Shown: positions 22,902-33,692 of the stretch, one piece after another
Position numbering within the stretch: position 1 is the first letter of the stretch
Layout of the letters: each line of letters opens with the position of its first letter
NCBI GenBank assembly: GCA_032988165.1
Contig: JANTQF010000321.1
Location: 1 to 40,808 of the forward strand
Source of the DNA: Emmonsiellopsis sp. PD_33
Taxonomy: Eukaryota > Ascomycota > Eurotiomycetes > Onygenales > Ajellomycetaceae
Direction: 5' to 3'
DNA: 40,808 nucleotides
Translations under genes and position numbers: made by a program
Notes under the pieces: model-generated
The model's database searches: none
Told to the model about the DNA's origin: nothing
The model's input: only the letters and a program-made list of their open reading frames with translations

Positions 22902-24340
22902 TACTAAATGATTGCTGCTGACTCTATTTCACTAGATCTATCTATTAACTTAATATGTTAATATGAGTTTATAATATAAATAAGCATTTCATAATATCCA
23001 ACAGTCTGATATGAATAGGACAGATGAAGTACTAAAGTTACTAATGATAAATGTAGTTACTTAATGGAATTTAACTTTTTATATGCTATGTTGTGTACTT
23101 AGACTCAGGGTCTATATAGATAGGTATGTTGGAGATATTAATTAGCAAGCTAAATTTAGACTAGATAGAAACAAGTAGTAGTTAGTTGAGTATTTAATTG
23201 AACTTATAAAATCTTTTGCTAAATATATAGCTGTACTTTCTACAGCAATGATTTCAACCCTCTCTATAGTACTCTAGCTGTATGAGAACCTGTTCAATCA
23301 TATCAACTATTATAAAGTGGCATTGGAGAGAAAGTGTTTGCACTGGAAGTACTTAATGTATGATGTCTTATGTAAATACTATGAGAAGTTGGTTAAATAT
23401 TATACAGACACAAAAAAGGAGTATGGATATCTCTATGCTATTATAATAATTCTATCTTTAAATTAGAAACTAAAGCTCTTCAGTCAAGAAAGTTGGGATG
23501 ATAATAACTATAAATGGCAAGAAAAGTATTAAAATTATTTCCAAGAAGTATATAATAAATATATGTTTAAATTGTCTGGTAAAGACACATCACAACAGTA
23601 GCCTAAGTAATAAATGAGGCAATTAAATAATCTTTTTGATTTGATCTTCAGTAATGTACTTAACAGTACTGTCTTGACTAGAGTTAGTGAGAGGAATGAG
23701 GCAAAGAAGTATCTGAATCAAAATTAGTTTACTACTCTCATGTATAGGGTATTTATCCATATTCATGTAGTGTACTAAATATTAGTATAGGATCAAGTGA
23801 GGAATATAATTACTTATTATACTGAAAGGAACATCATTCATAGTATCTTATTCTAGTATAGATGGTCTAAGACTATCTTTTAGTATCTAATTTAACTGTT
23901 GATGTAGAATAGCTCTTCAATGTAACTTATAATATCTATTATTATTATTATAGTTGTCTTAAGCTATCAATCTTGTGGACTCTGATGCTGAAGATGTGCT
24001 TGAATTGAGTCACCCTAAGTAAGAAGAAGAGTAAGTTAGCTGAAGAGAGTAAGATAATAGATGATGAGTTTAATGAAGATAGAAAGAATAATGATTTAAC
24101 CTTAAGTAAGATGGATGTAATTAGTAATATAGAGGATGAAGATACTAATATTAATATATTATAAGATGTTGGAGATGATAAGTCTGAAGATGATATAATT
24201 TCAGATAATTTAAGAAGAAAGTAGTAATAAAATGATAAAGATTAGAAGCCTTCATCAAAGTAAATTTCAATTAGATTGAATGATAGTTCCACATTAAGGT
24301 AATCTATAGCAACTAAATATCTAGCAACTTTTACACTCCT

Positions 24341-24430
24341 TAATAATGCATTAATCCTCTGATATTTTCCTAGTAATGCATTAGTACCTCAGCATCTTCC
24401 TGATGATATATTAACCTCCTGAAGTTTACT
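24341..24430 (+). repeat. Three 30-base tandem repeats
   Basis: Units start at 24341 (TAATAATGCA), 24371 (TAGTAATGCA) and 24401 (TGATGATATA), each ending CCTCTGATATTTTCC-like. In the transposase tail frame they encode a degraded ten-residue repeat of the type NALxPxHLPS. Confidence 0.7.
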
Positions 24431-24628
24431 TAGTTTAAGCCAGTCTGTGTATGAAAGAGGATTTTGAGCATTTAGTAGCCTGAATTCCTTAGGAAAAGAA
24501 TTATAAAGAGAAGTAGCTGAGAGGCATGAAGTAGAGGCTGTGAAAAAACAAGGCAGCTAGTGACTGTAGGATATATAAAAAAAGAGGGTATTAAGTATTA
24601 TACTAAATAAGAAGAGTAGTAATTAATG

Positions 24629-24650
24629 TTATTATTTATAAATAATAATA
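24629..24650. repeat. Palindrome TTATTATTTATAAATAATAA
   Basis: The last copy of the scattered palindromic motif, downstream of the transposase tail. Confidence 0.55.
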
Positions 24651-24859
24651 TATATTAAGATAGAAAGAGGGATTAGTTAAGATAATCTACTTCATTGTAT
24701 ATATATAGATACTAGGTTATAGAATGTAGTTTTTGATTTTTAATTTGCAGTTATTTACTTTTTCAATATATAAAAGTAATGTGTTAAAAAAATGTGTAGT
24801 AGGTATTCAGAGCATAAATATCATATGACTGTTCAGGCTAATCTAATTGGGAAATTTAC

Positions 24860-25013
24860 CTGAAGGTCCTGATTCTCTAAGTAATTTGGAGATTACTTGA
24901 GTTGAAGAAATACACAGTGTGAGTTAAGCTGAGTTATAATGGCAGGTACTCAGGGTGAATTGAGGTGAATAATTTCAAGTCCAAGTCAAGTTTTTGACTT
25001 GGAATTACTCAGC
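24860..25013. repeat. hAT right subterminal repeats
   Basis: Contains TTACTTGAGTTGAAG, GAGTTAAGCTGAGTT, CAAGTCCAAGTCAAG and the palindromic CAAGTTTTTGACTTGG. These are the same AAGTYRAGTT family as at the left end. Confidence 0.65.
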
Positions 25014-25028
25014 CTTGTCTGCACTCTA
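25014..25028. repeat. hAT right terminal inverted repeat
   Basis: Plus strand CTTGTCTGCACTCTA, the inverse of 11580-11594 with one transition. Confidence 0.85.
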
Positions 25029-25036
25029 GTCCTGAG
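25029..25036. repeat. Right target-site duplication of giant hAT
   Basis: GTCCTGAG, the likely unmutated form of GTTCTGAG at 11572-11579. CpG reappears within 20 bases (25052), which marks the edge of the mutated block. Confidence 0.8.
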
Positions 25037-26503
25037 TGTTCCACTTAGTGCCGTGCTAGTACGATTGGCCGTTGAATTTAGACCAATCTCATTTCGGTTG
25101 TGCGGGTCCGAGGCGTTGTTTACACTTGTCCTTGGGTCGTGATTAGGCCCATGTTGAAGATTTCGTACTGCACGTATTCCATACAAGTCTAGCCCCTTTT
25201 GTGACATTCAAGCAATCGGGAAAGGAAGGAGATTGGAACCCCCACAGACAAAACTCATCCAATGTTTTGAAGTTTCTGTTGTACGGTGCAACCGATCGAG
25301 TCCGGTTTGGGAGTCGGCAATTCGAGAACCAGGACATGTAGCCACCCCCCAAACGGGCATCCTAATGACACCAATCGTCATGTTTCGAGGCCGTTTGACT
25401 TCGAGGGGCGAAGGAAGAGGAACCGGCCAAACGGACTCGTGCCAGCAGCCGGGTGGCGAGCGAAACAAAATAGCCCGGACGATCAGGGCGCCGTCCGTCC
25501 CTGTTGGCTGGCGCCTGTTCCCCAAAACTGGGAACGGGATGGAGTTATCAGCTCGCTTCAGGAGCAAAGGAACCGCTTGGACGATCACGCGGAGAGTTGC
25601 AAGCTCCAGCTTGTAAGAACCTTGGGAGAAGGAGACGTCAAAACAAAGAAAAACGTCACCGGAAGCCACGGGGCAGTCCGCCCTCATGGCACGGGCAATG
25701 GTGATAATTGCCATGCGTTTGGCTCCTCATGGACGCTGTGTCACGGTGGCATTTCGATAGACAGGTTTCGAGCCACCATTTTCCGTTTTTGCTTTCCCAT
25801 TGATTGTTGATGTTGATCAATGGCCAGTGGCGAGTCTGGCGATTGAGGGCCCAAGGAGTCAGGACTCAAGGAGTATCCAGTCAAGACTCAATGCAGAACA
25901 GAGCCAATAAGCCAGCCCTACTCCGCCGGTGCGTGGGGAGCTGTGCACGTTCTGCGTAACAGACCCTATCCTATTCCTCAACCACAAGTTTACCACGACA
26001 TGCAAGACCGCGTTACATTCCTGTGTCTTCATCGAATAATCTGGTGTATCCGTGCCTGGGCAGTCTGTTGTCCCTGGCTGGAAGAGGAAAGGCGCCCGTC
26101 GCTTAGCGAGCTCTCCGTGCGGTCCGGGTTCCCGCGCGGCACGGGCGGGTGTTATCCGTGGATCGCCACGCGGCTATCCGAACTTTGTTTGCGGTTCTGT
26201 TATCAAAGGATAACTATGCACAGAGTGATGGCTGGAGTCATGTTCAGGGCTTGAAGAGGATGGTCACCAGAACAGAGTTACTTTCGAGTTTCCGATTGTC
26301 TGAATACCTCTAAGGATTGACCTTTCTCTACTTCATGTGAAGAAATAACATTGGTCCCATACCCCCTTCACCCCTATTCCCCCTTTTCCTCACATCTATA
26401 AACAGAAAATAGAGCAATAGAGCACCAAGGAAAAATCAACCCCTCCCCAAACCAATCCTAGCCAAAACATCGCCTAAATATTCAATTTACCCCCACAACC
26501 CCA
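25037..26503. other. Intergenic, no gene recognised
   Basis: GC-rich, ordinary CpG content, not RIP-mutated. Antiparallel frames of 168 aa (25208-25714, minus) and 174 aa (25286-25810, plus) overlap. Neither shows a domain, and mutual shadowing in GC-rich DNA explains their length. The 3' region of the SIMPL gene lies near 26350-26503. Confidence 0.5.
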
Positions 26504-27199
26504 TCAACCAGCCTGGAACTTCACATCAACCGTCGACGTCATCTCTATTTCCTCAGGATAAAACGCCAACTTCGCCCTCCTCAGCTGCTCAGCCATGGCC
26601 TGTTTCTTGCGCATCGTACTCGCCGTCCTCGTATACGGCAAGCCCGAAGCCGAATCCTTCACCTCAACCGGAACCACACTCTCATACCCAAACGCGCGCG
26701 CATAATCCAGCGCCCGCTCGCGCGCGTTCCGCGCCGCATTCACCCGGTTTTCCGCCGCCAGAGACGAGACCGTTGCGTCTGTCAGCATCCACTCGACAGC
26801 GCCGACGTTGACGTAGGGAATCACCGCCAGCTCTGCTGAGAGTAGGGCTAGCGTGTCGAAGTCGCGGAATTTGATGGAGAAGGAGGCGCGTGCTTCGTGG
26901 GTGGGTATGGGGCTGTCGTCGGGCGTGTAGGAGTGTGTGGAGATGCTGCTCATGCTCCAGTGGGTGATGGCGGAGTCCGAGGTGATTTCGTTCGCGCGCT
27001 GGGTGTAGGCGGTGTTGGTGGTGGTGTGTTCGTTTAGTTTTGATTGGATCAGGTGCGCGGTTTTGGTGGCGGTCGTGGATGCTTCAGTTTGATCGTTGCT
27101 AGCTGTTTCTATTGAGACTCTGATGACAGCGCGCTCGGGGGGTTTGATTATTGTTGAGCGGCCGATGACGGCGATGGTGAGGGGTTCCTGGGGTGTCAT
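26504..27199 (-). CDS. SIMPL-domain (DUF541) protein
   Basis: A single-exon gene of 231 aa whose whole length fits the SIMPL/DUF541 fold. It has PLTIAVIGRSTIIKPPERAVIRVSIE at residues 5-30, with the Pro-Glu-x-Ala turn usual before the first helix. A mid-part FSIKFRDFDTLALLSAELAVIP follows, then AAENRVNAARNARERALDYARAFGY (155-180) as the conserved helix before the final strands. No signal peptide or membrane segment is seen, so it is probably intracellular; bacterial homologues are often periplasmic. Biochemical function in fungi is unknown; the name comes from a mammalian protein of the interleukin-1/NF-kB pathway. The start at 27199 is preceded by a T-rich tract (transcript AAAAAGAAAAAAA) and, about 90 bases up, a TATATAT box (27282-27292). 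Confidence 0.85.
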   Translation of the reverse strand: MTPQEPLTIAVIGRSTIIKPPERAVIRVSIETASNDQTEASTTATKTAHLIQSKLNEHTTTNTAYTQRANEITSDSAITHWSMSSISTHSYTPDDSPIPTHEARASFSIKFRDFDTLALLSAELAVIPYVNVGAVEWMLTDATVSSLAAENRVNAARNARERALDYARAFGYESVVPVEVKDSASGLPYTRTASTMRKKQAMAEQLRRAKLAFYPEEIEMTSTVDVKFQAG

Positions 27200-27766
27200 T
27201 TTTTTTTCTTTTTTGCGGGGTTAGAATTGCCTGCGTGTAGAATGCTGTTTGTTTGTTCAGTAGACCGCTCGAATTGACGAGATATATATACTATGTAACA
27301 TTTCCCGCCAAGGTGTGCGGGGGTTGATCGAGCTGCGCGAACTGGACGAAAAGCTCCGTCTCGGAGATGTCTGTTGGCTTCCTGTCTATATTTCGCAGGC
27401 TGCAGTGGGGTAATTAAACCTTGACTGCAGGATCGTGCATATCCATATGCATGCCGCTTCCTCGGGTGTGTTTAGGCAATTGGCTAATAATAGCTTTTGT
27501 TTGCCTTCACATGGAGTCGGGTGTTTTAGAAAGGTTGTGTGTAGTTGTGATGGTGGGCCAGATAAATATATATCGAAATAATTAAGTTTTTGTTGACAAA
27601 ATTGCAATCCAGCCCTACGGGGGAAACGGGATGGATTGATTTAACTTTGAAACATTGACGTCCATTTTACTTCCATATTTAACTCTCTACAACCCCCCTT
27701 AGCCGTAGAAACTGACAGTTAACCAATGGAACTACACCCCCCTTTCAAGAAAAAAAAAAAAACCTC
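27200..27766. other. Intergenic: SIMPL promoter and CorA-chimera 3' end
   Basis: Contains a TATATAT run (27282-27292) oriented for the SIMPL gene and, at 27747-27760, an A-run just past the stop of the neighbouring minus-strand gene. No other gene seen. Confidence 0.6.
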
Positions 27767-30700
27767 TCACCCCCCAAACCACCCCCGCCCAGCCTCAACA
27801 TCCGGCGTCGGACTCCGCCTCGACAACCGAAGCCGCACAGAAACGCCCCGTTTCTTCTGATCCCTTTCTGGGTTCGAGTCAGCGTCAGCATCAGCATCAG
27901 CATCAGCGTCGCTGTCCACCGACCTCGCCCCGCCGCGAGGCCGGGAAGCCATAGAGGCCCGCGACGACGATTCGACCGAATCAGTAAGATCAAGGTACGA
28001 CGAACTAGATACTGAAATGACATCTACTCTCCGCGGAGAGGGGCGTAGGAACCATGGCCTCCCCCACCCGCGGAATAATGTTAATATACCCCCAGCAGCA
28101 GGCCTTCTATCATATTCAGGTACGCTTCTTCCCGAATCTATACTGGGGTGGTAGCCGACTGAGGGGCGGGATCGTGAACTTCTGCTGGTGGAGACTCGGG
28201 AGCGTCTCGAGCTCCGAGTAGTAGAGCTGGAGCTGTCAGTTGGCGGGGGCGGGGGTTTCTGCCAGAAGGCAATGTGATTATATCCTGCCTTTAGGCCGCT
28301 GGATATTCTCGAAGTCCATTGATTTGGGCGGTTATGTCGCGCCGAGCTGTCAGAACTGCGATAACGGCGGCGAGAACGGCGATAAGAATGGCGGGAATAT
28401 CGGGACTCTTTAGAAGGACCGTGAACCGGTTGTTTCCATAGGTTGCGGAGTATAAGGAGGTTAATGGGAAATGTGAACCAGCCTAATCGTTTCGTAGAGG
28501 AAGCCGTTGAGGTTGGGTAATAAGATGACATGGTGTAGTAGCTGAGGGTATCAGTATTAGAGTCAGTGTCAGATGTCTCCGATGACCCCGACACACTTTC
28601 TGTATCGGAATCTGGCGTATGTTTATTAGGCTTGGGCGAGGTATCCGATTTCTTGCTGCTGGTAATCCACTCGCGTGTCCGTGCTAAGAACGACGAAACA
28701 TCCTCTAGGAAGAAGGCGATACCGAACAGCGGAATAATTAAAGCGGCGGAAATTCCCACTATAAATAACCAAGATTAGTTTTAGATGGGAATTCTGCTAT
28801 CCCCGAGCAACGGTTCTTACGTAGATATCCTAGCATTAAACGGATGGGCCAGGCTGTCTCCCCTTTATCATCTTGCGGAAACTCCTTGACTTCTATCGCG
28901 AAGAAACTTGACATAAAAGATAGCGGTAGCTGAGTGGATATGTAAGCAGCGATTCACTCGAAATTCTGGGCCGAAACAACGTACAAAGACTATAGTCACG
29001 AACGTCCATAGAAACATAATCTGTACGGAGTCATTCAAGTTAGCTAAGAAGATGTCAAGATCCCGTCCCTTGCTATGCTCAACTCACGTTTCCTTGCCGC
29101 TGCGTTTGCGCCTGTGCTTTCAAAGCAATACTGGTCTGCCATATATTTGCCTGTTTCTGTTTCAAGTCGAGGAGATGGTCAAGCTATAGCAAAAGGCTTA
29201 GTCTCTGAAACCAATCGCAAACTGGTTTGGGAATCCATTTCTTACCCCTTTTTGCAACCTAAATGCATATTCTGTCATGCCAGTGACAATCCGTATATTC
29301 TCCTTGATGACACTAATATTGTCGTCCACATAACTGCGATTCTTCAGTACAGCAGTATACTACATTTTAATACATGACAATTAGTAGAGGTATTAATCTG
29401 TATGTCATATAATGACTCTTACCCATTTGTCCTCAACCTCGTGATGGTCATTTTCAGACTCTTGGTCATCTTCACTGCCAGCAAAATGAACCTGCCTCTT
29501 ATCTGCCCTCTCTTTACCCTTTATAGAGGGTGCTATTTTTGGCCTCGTTTTCGATAAATCAGCAGGCGCAGGTATCATCCGAAGTAACTTGTCCAGAACA
29601 CTCTTCTGCTGTTCAAGGACTGACTTGATGATGTTAAGCTCGTCTTGAATATCCTTGGTCAATATCAACATGTCCCTCTCTTTGAATTCCAAGGTATCCT
29701 CGATAACTTTCCTAAGGTCTTTGGGGTCGACGTCTACATTCCCTACGCGCTTAGTGGTGTCGTGAAAGTCTCGAAAAAGATCGGTCTCTTTCTTCGCCTA
29801 ATAATAGAGAAGATTAGCATGGATATTCGTTTTCAGTTTTATGATGAACACGCATACAATTATATTGATGATGGACTGAAACCGCTCAGGGAAAAGAATC
29901 TCATCCGGCCCATGTCTCGTAAAGAAGTCGACACTGAACTTGATTATAAAGTGGACAAGATCATCTGGGGAGTTAATCGTAATCCGGTTTTTTGCGAATG
30001 CGGTTTGCAGAGCGTTAATCAAATTGTACTTAGCCCTTGTATCGAAAGTGTCTGGAAAGCCGCTAATCACAGTCCCTAGAAATTACTATATAAGCAGACA
30101 GACTTGTTGTTTGTAGGCCCTGTGTCTAGTATTTGCTTGCTTACCATCCTGTAAAATCCAAAGCCAGAGCTGATCGACCATCAGTATCGGAGCCTCATCT
30201 TTAACCGTCCTCTCCTCGCCCAAAAGCGACAACACCTGTATACTGTCTCTCGACGTGTAAGAAAACTGGTCCAAATTTCTCCGAGGATGTAGCGGTTTCT
30301 CGGCCTTTAAATAGCTTTCAGTGAGAAGTATGGAGTAATCAGCACCCTTATCGGTTTGTGTCTTATCTATATTTTCGACTATATCGCCTAGTGTTTTTTG
30401 TCTTTCATTCCTTTCGAATCCTAGGATGGGCATCTTTGAGATGAGATCGCGTCAGGATTGATAATAAGGCGTTCTCTGATCGACGAGTACTAACAAAAAT
30501 GACCACAGCTTCCGTCTCAGTCGGATGTACGCTCAAGTTCTCGCTTGGGGTCGAGGACAATTTATCGAACAGTGTCGGTTGTCCGTGGTATGGCTGAAGG
30601 AATTGTCATCTTCGTAATTGGCCCGAAAAAGAAATGCTAGGGGAAATATAAACATAGCTTACATGATTGTAGCGTGTTGCGCCTGCGATCATGTATCGAA

Positions 30701-33692
30701 TGCATGACATAGAGCCTTATTATTGAATACATGAGAAGGGGGTTATATTCAAAGTTCTAAAACGTGAATTGGTCGATAAATACCTTCTCGTCTTTGGTTT
30801 GCCATTGATTTATCCTGGATTCCAAGCTCAATGAATAATTTCTGTGGCACGGAATTAGTAAATAAAAATTTCCAAAGCTCGTGTGGATGACGAACATGAA
30901 ACCATTCCTCCTAAGTTAACTATTAGCAATATTATTCATTGAAAAAATTGCACGGTTTAAGGGCGCGGGGGCTCACATTGTTTGCTGGAAGGTGAAACCA
31001 GCGACATGTAGGACTCTCGACATCAGGGGGACGAGCAAAAGATAAGAATGTTTCAGGGCCCTTTTCATATAGAACCTCATGAACGAATTTGTGAAGAAGA
31101 ACATATTGTTTTCGGTCTTTGTAGAACTCGGCCAAAACTGACGTAGCCTTCTTACACACCATTTCTTGCGTCTCAGTGGGTTCGGAAAATTCTAGTGAGT
31201 TGTCTTCCTCTTGAACCAAGAATCGACGGGTTTGCAGTTCCCTTAGCCAATCGTATTCGTCCCCATCTGATATGTAGTCCCAGGCAGTCTTGTCAGAATC
31301 GTCGCTTTGTTGAAGGTTGATAGGGTGCTCTATTAACGACTGGATTGTTTTCGTATACGAGTCTTGCTTATCTGGACCCGATCCCGCGGCTGCTCGTTCG
31401 GCTGTCCGCACAGCTTCCTGTACAGTTGCATGTAGAGGTGTTCGTCCACGATTGTCAGGGTGCATTATCTCAGCGAGTGTAAGACGACCTTTGCTGATCA
31501 GAAGGGTGACGGCAGCGGAATTTGACGATGAACCCGCTGCATGAAGGGGTGTACGCCCTTCGTCGTCTTCAGCGGTGACTGGAAAATTAGCTTTAGTGAG
31601 AAGAGTGAGCAGGAGATTATCCGGGTATTCTGAAGCGCAGATTTTGAAAAGTAGGAGTTTCTTAATATGATGAAGGATGATTTTGTAGTTGTCATCTGTT
31701 GGGCCTGTGAATCGTGTGGATCTTCCACCACGAATGCGAACACAGAAATTTGGAGGAGTGATAGGAACAGGCGTTTGCTAGATGTACACACAACACAATA
31801 TCAGCTAACAGTCATAATGGCATATATGAAATTATTTCTCAGTCCCCGAGTACCTTAGGTGGTTGAGATGATTTACTTGTATCTGGCTTGTATAGCCAGG
31901 CAAGTGATATTTTTCGGGCGCCCCTTTCGTGATCAAAAGCCTTCCAGAGTTTCCAACTTTCGAACTTTTCAGGTGTCTCGTCCTTGAGTTCTTGCTTATT
32001 TACCCTACGAATGATCGCTTCTTGTCGCGAGTTTTGGACGTCGGGGAAAACTGGCCCTGGGGCAATCGACATATCATCCGACAAAACAGGGAATGGGGTA
32101 TTGACAAAGATAAAGCCAGCGGCAGGATCGAGGAGCTTTAGAGCACGTTGAGAGGATTGAGTCGCCAGGGTAAGCGCTTTTTGCAACACCAGGCCACCAA
32201 ATCCGTGGCCAATGTACAAGATCGGACTTTTGCTATGGGCCGACGCTCTGCGTCTCATCAACTTTTTCAGAAATTCCTGGGCTGCGTACTCACGATAATC
32301 CCTCCAAGGTATGGTGTTTGAGAGATTCGGGTATGTATATCCCAGAACGCGAGCGTTAGGAATGGAACCTGGTAGCATATCTTTGTCTTCAAGCCAGCGC
32401 ACAATTTTTTTCTGTGCTTCCTCCTCGCCTTTCGTTGATGGGCGGCTGGAGCGTCGATCGCGGTCAATGGTTGCAGTATTCTCCAAGGCACTGTCGAGTT
32501 TTTTCCCTCTCGTCTGGTCAATCTGCGTCGGTAGCGGTGCTATATGGGACTCCGGCGAAGCCCCCATTTCATCCAGCGATATTCCTACCTCCGCCCCATC
32601 CTTTGATTCCTGCTTTTCGCAATTTTCGGACTTCTGGAACGACTCTGGCTCTGTTTGACGGTCGCGTACCTGTCCACTCTGTACTGCTTCATTTGTCAAG
32701 GTAGGCACCGCTGGTGGTGGAGTCGTAAGAAGGGTATTGCCTTCGGCTCTCGAAATATGGGTGGACATGTTCGACCCATGAGTCTGCCGGTTTGATACTT
32801 CTGGTCCTGGTGGTTGAGTTTGCCTCGAGTTGCGACGTCGGGAATCCCGGTGCTCTGACCCGCCGCCGCCTGGTGGGGAGTGGTGTTGTTCGTGCTGACT
32901 TCTTGCGGGTATGTGAGCATCGCGCGTATCAGAGCCTGGTTGAAGAATATCATTGTCCGCGTGCCTTTTTGTCGTCGAATTCCTGCCTGGTTGCCACACC
33001 CAAGCCGTTTCCTTGGATTCATTGAAGTCATGTACTACGACGATATCGACCGTCTCGTCGGGGGGAATTTCCTCCTTGGGCTCATATATAATCCAAAGTG
33101 AGCAGTGCTTCTGAAAATCCTTTGCGAGTTCCTTGCTCTCGCGATCTTTTTCGTTCGGCATCGGAGTAACGTCGTCCTTATTTCCTATCTGTTGTCGGCT
33201 ATCTTGGTCGTTGGGGGCTTTCACATACCCCCCATCTTCAGTGCGCTTGCTGTCATGTTCGGGGGTTTTTCCAGGAAATATTCCCCTGATACTAAATTTG
33301 GACACCACAGACCTCTCGGTTCGGGGAGGCTTTCTAGATTGCGTAGATCGACTTGCCTCCTCCGTCTTCTGACCACTGGGCTGCTCCGTGGATTCAATTG
33401 TGTGTGGTTCCTCCTCATTTTTGGTTGGTGGGGTCAGGGTCTTCTCTACGTCGGGAGCGTTGGGTTGTGGTATGGATAATGGGCCAATATCTTGCGATTT
33501 TTCGGAGCTGGGTTTTGGTGTCTCTGGAGCATTATCCACAATGTCTGTCACTACGGTGTCTTGGGGCCGAGGTAGCTGTTGAGGGTCGGGAGTTTCGTCA
33601 GCGGTGGCGGTTGGATTGTCAATGGGTTGGAGGATGTCCATATGTTGATCAGCCTCCGCTTCCTCATGGGGCCCTCGATCACTGCCCGCCAT
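27767..33692 (-). CDS. Alpha/beta hydrolase-ankyrin-CorA membrane protein
   Basis: Thirteen exons give 1,715 aa: 31854-33692, 30977-31777, 30784-30910, 30663-30715, 30495-30593, 30145-30433, 29858-30075, 29423-29797, 29246-29359, 29088-29183, 28985-29020, 28821-28929, 27767-28758. All junctions have GT-AG ends and keep frame. Residues 215-600 are a SERAC1/lipase-like hydrolase: VVVHDF at 218, then about 195 disordered residues, then GHGFGGLVLQKAL at 495. The usual nucleophile Ser is Gly, so it is probably inactive. Ankyrin-type GRTPLHA repeats are at 687 and 724. A CorA-like region follows with RWFHLPANN, RYMIAGATRY (near 930) and MVDQLWLWIL (1058-1067). LLDLKQKQAN is followed by membrane segments at 1338-1363 and 1380-1403. 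The C-terminal 310 residues are Arg/Ser-rich. The architecture resembles fungal NLR-like surveillance proteins, but no NACHT domain is visible. Confidence 0.85.
27880..27917. repeat. Hexanucleotide repeat coding Asp-Ala
   Basis: About six TCAGCA/TCAGCG units in the last exon of the CorA chimera, read on the minus strand as alternating Asp and Ala. In frame and multiple of six, so copy changes would not break the gene. Confidence 0.85.

Larger units (their letters stand above)
21790..24570 (+). pseudogene. hAT transposase with BED finger, relic
   Basis: A BED-like finger begins VKVW-FFQEGVMAIDGEPM, then CKYYDKYFTHLLSKN and NNHIKKS (21800-21960), matching W...CxxC...HxxxxH with one Cys as Tyr. 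The catalytic region has HVFLALDDWTSSFNDVF (22360-22410), ELILGFKYIETEYS, FSIITDNVSNN (22560-22595) and LTYIIQLVVKELL, the order expected for hAT enzymes. From 23011 another frame gives VVT-WNLTFYMLCCVLRLR and AVLSTAMISTLS. A shortened hATC-like region (RNIITYYTERNIIHSI, near 23800) follows, then an acidic tail. The frame shift between 22850 and 23011 coincides with two palindromic motifs (22847-22901). Stop codons are RIP-type. It is the probable mobiliser of the whole element. Confidence 0.85.
11580..25028. mobile_element. Giant hAT transposon with cargo (13,449 bp)
   Basis: Ends are a 15-bp inverted repeat (TAGAGTGCAGAYAAG; 14 of 15 identical) with an 8-bp target duplication, both typical of hAT elements, whose ends usually start CAG or TAG. 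Inside, in order, are a SNF2 helicase relic (minus), a repeat-rich middle with a foldback element, actin fragments and a truncated actin copy (plus), a cysteine-rich relic (plus) and a BED-type hAT transposase relic (plus). Subterminal AAGTTGAGTT-like repeats occur near both ends. Most hAT elements are 2-5 kb, so this one is unusually large. It is AT-rich, CpG-free and full of CAA/CAG/TGG/CGA-to-stop changes, so it is inactive. The alternative, a nest of several insertions between two accidental ends, is less likely because ends and duplication agree. Confidence 0.8.

Noticed and set aside
8361..25028. AT-rich block as mitochondrial insertion or centromere
   Set aside because: Reading frames inside are MULE, SNF2, actin and hAT proteins, and the block ends in terminal repeats with target duplications.
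11580..25028. Giant element as a Starship
   Set aside because: No DUF3435 tyrosine recombinase seen near either end, and the 8-bp duplication plus 15-bp inverted repeats fit hAT.
25208..25810. Overlapping frames of 168 and 174 codons on opposite strands
   Set aside because: They shadow one another in GC-rich DNA, have no family resemblance, and no splice-linked exons extend them.
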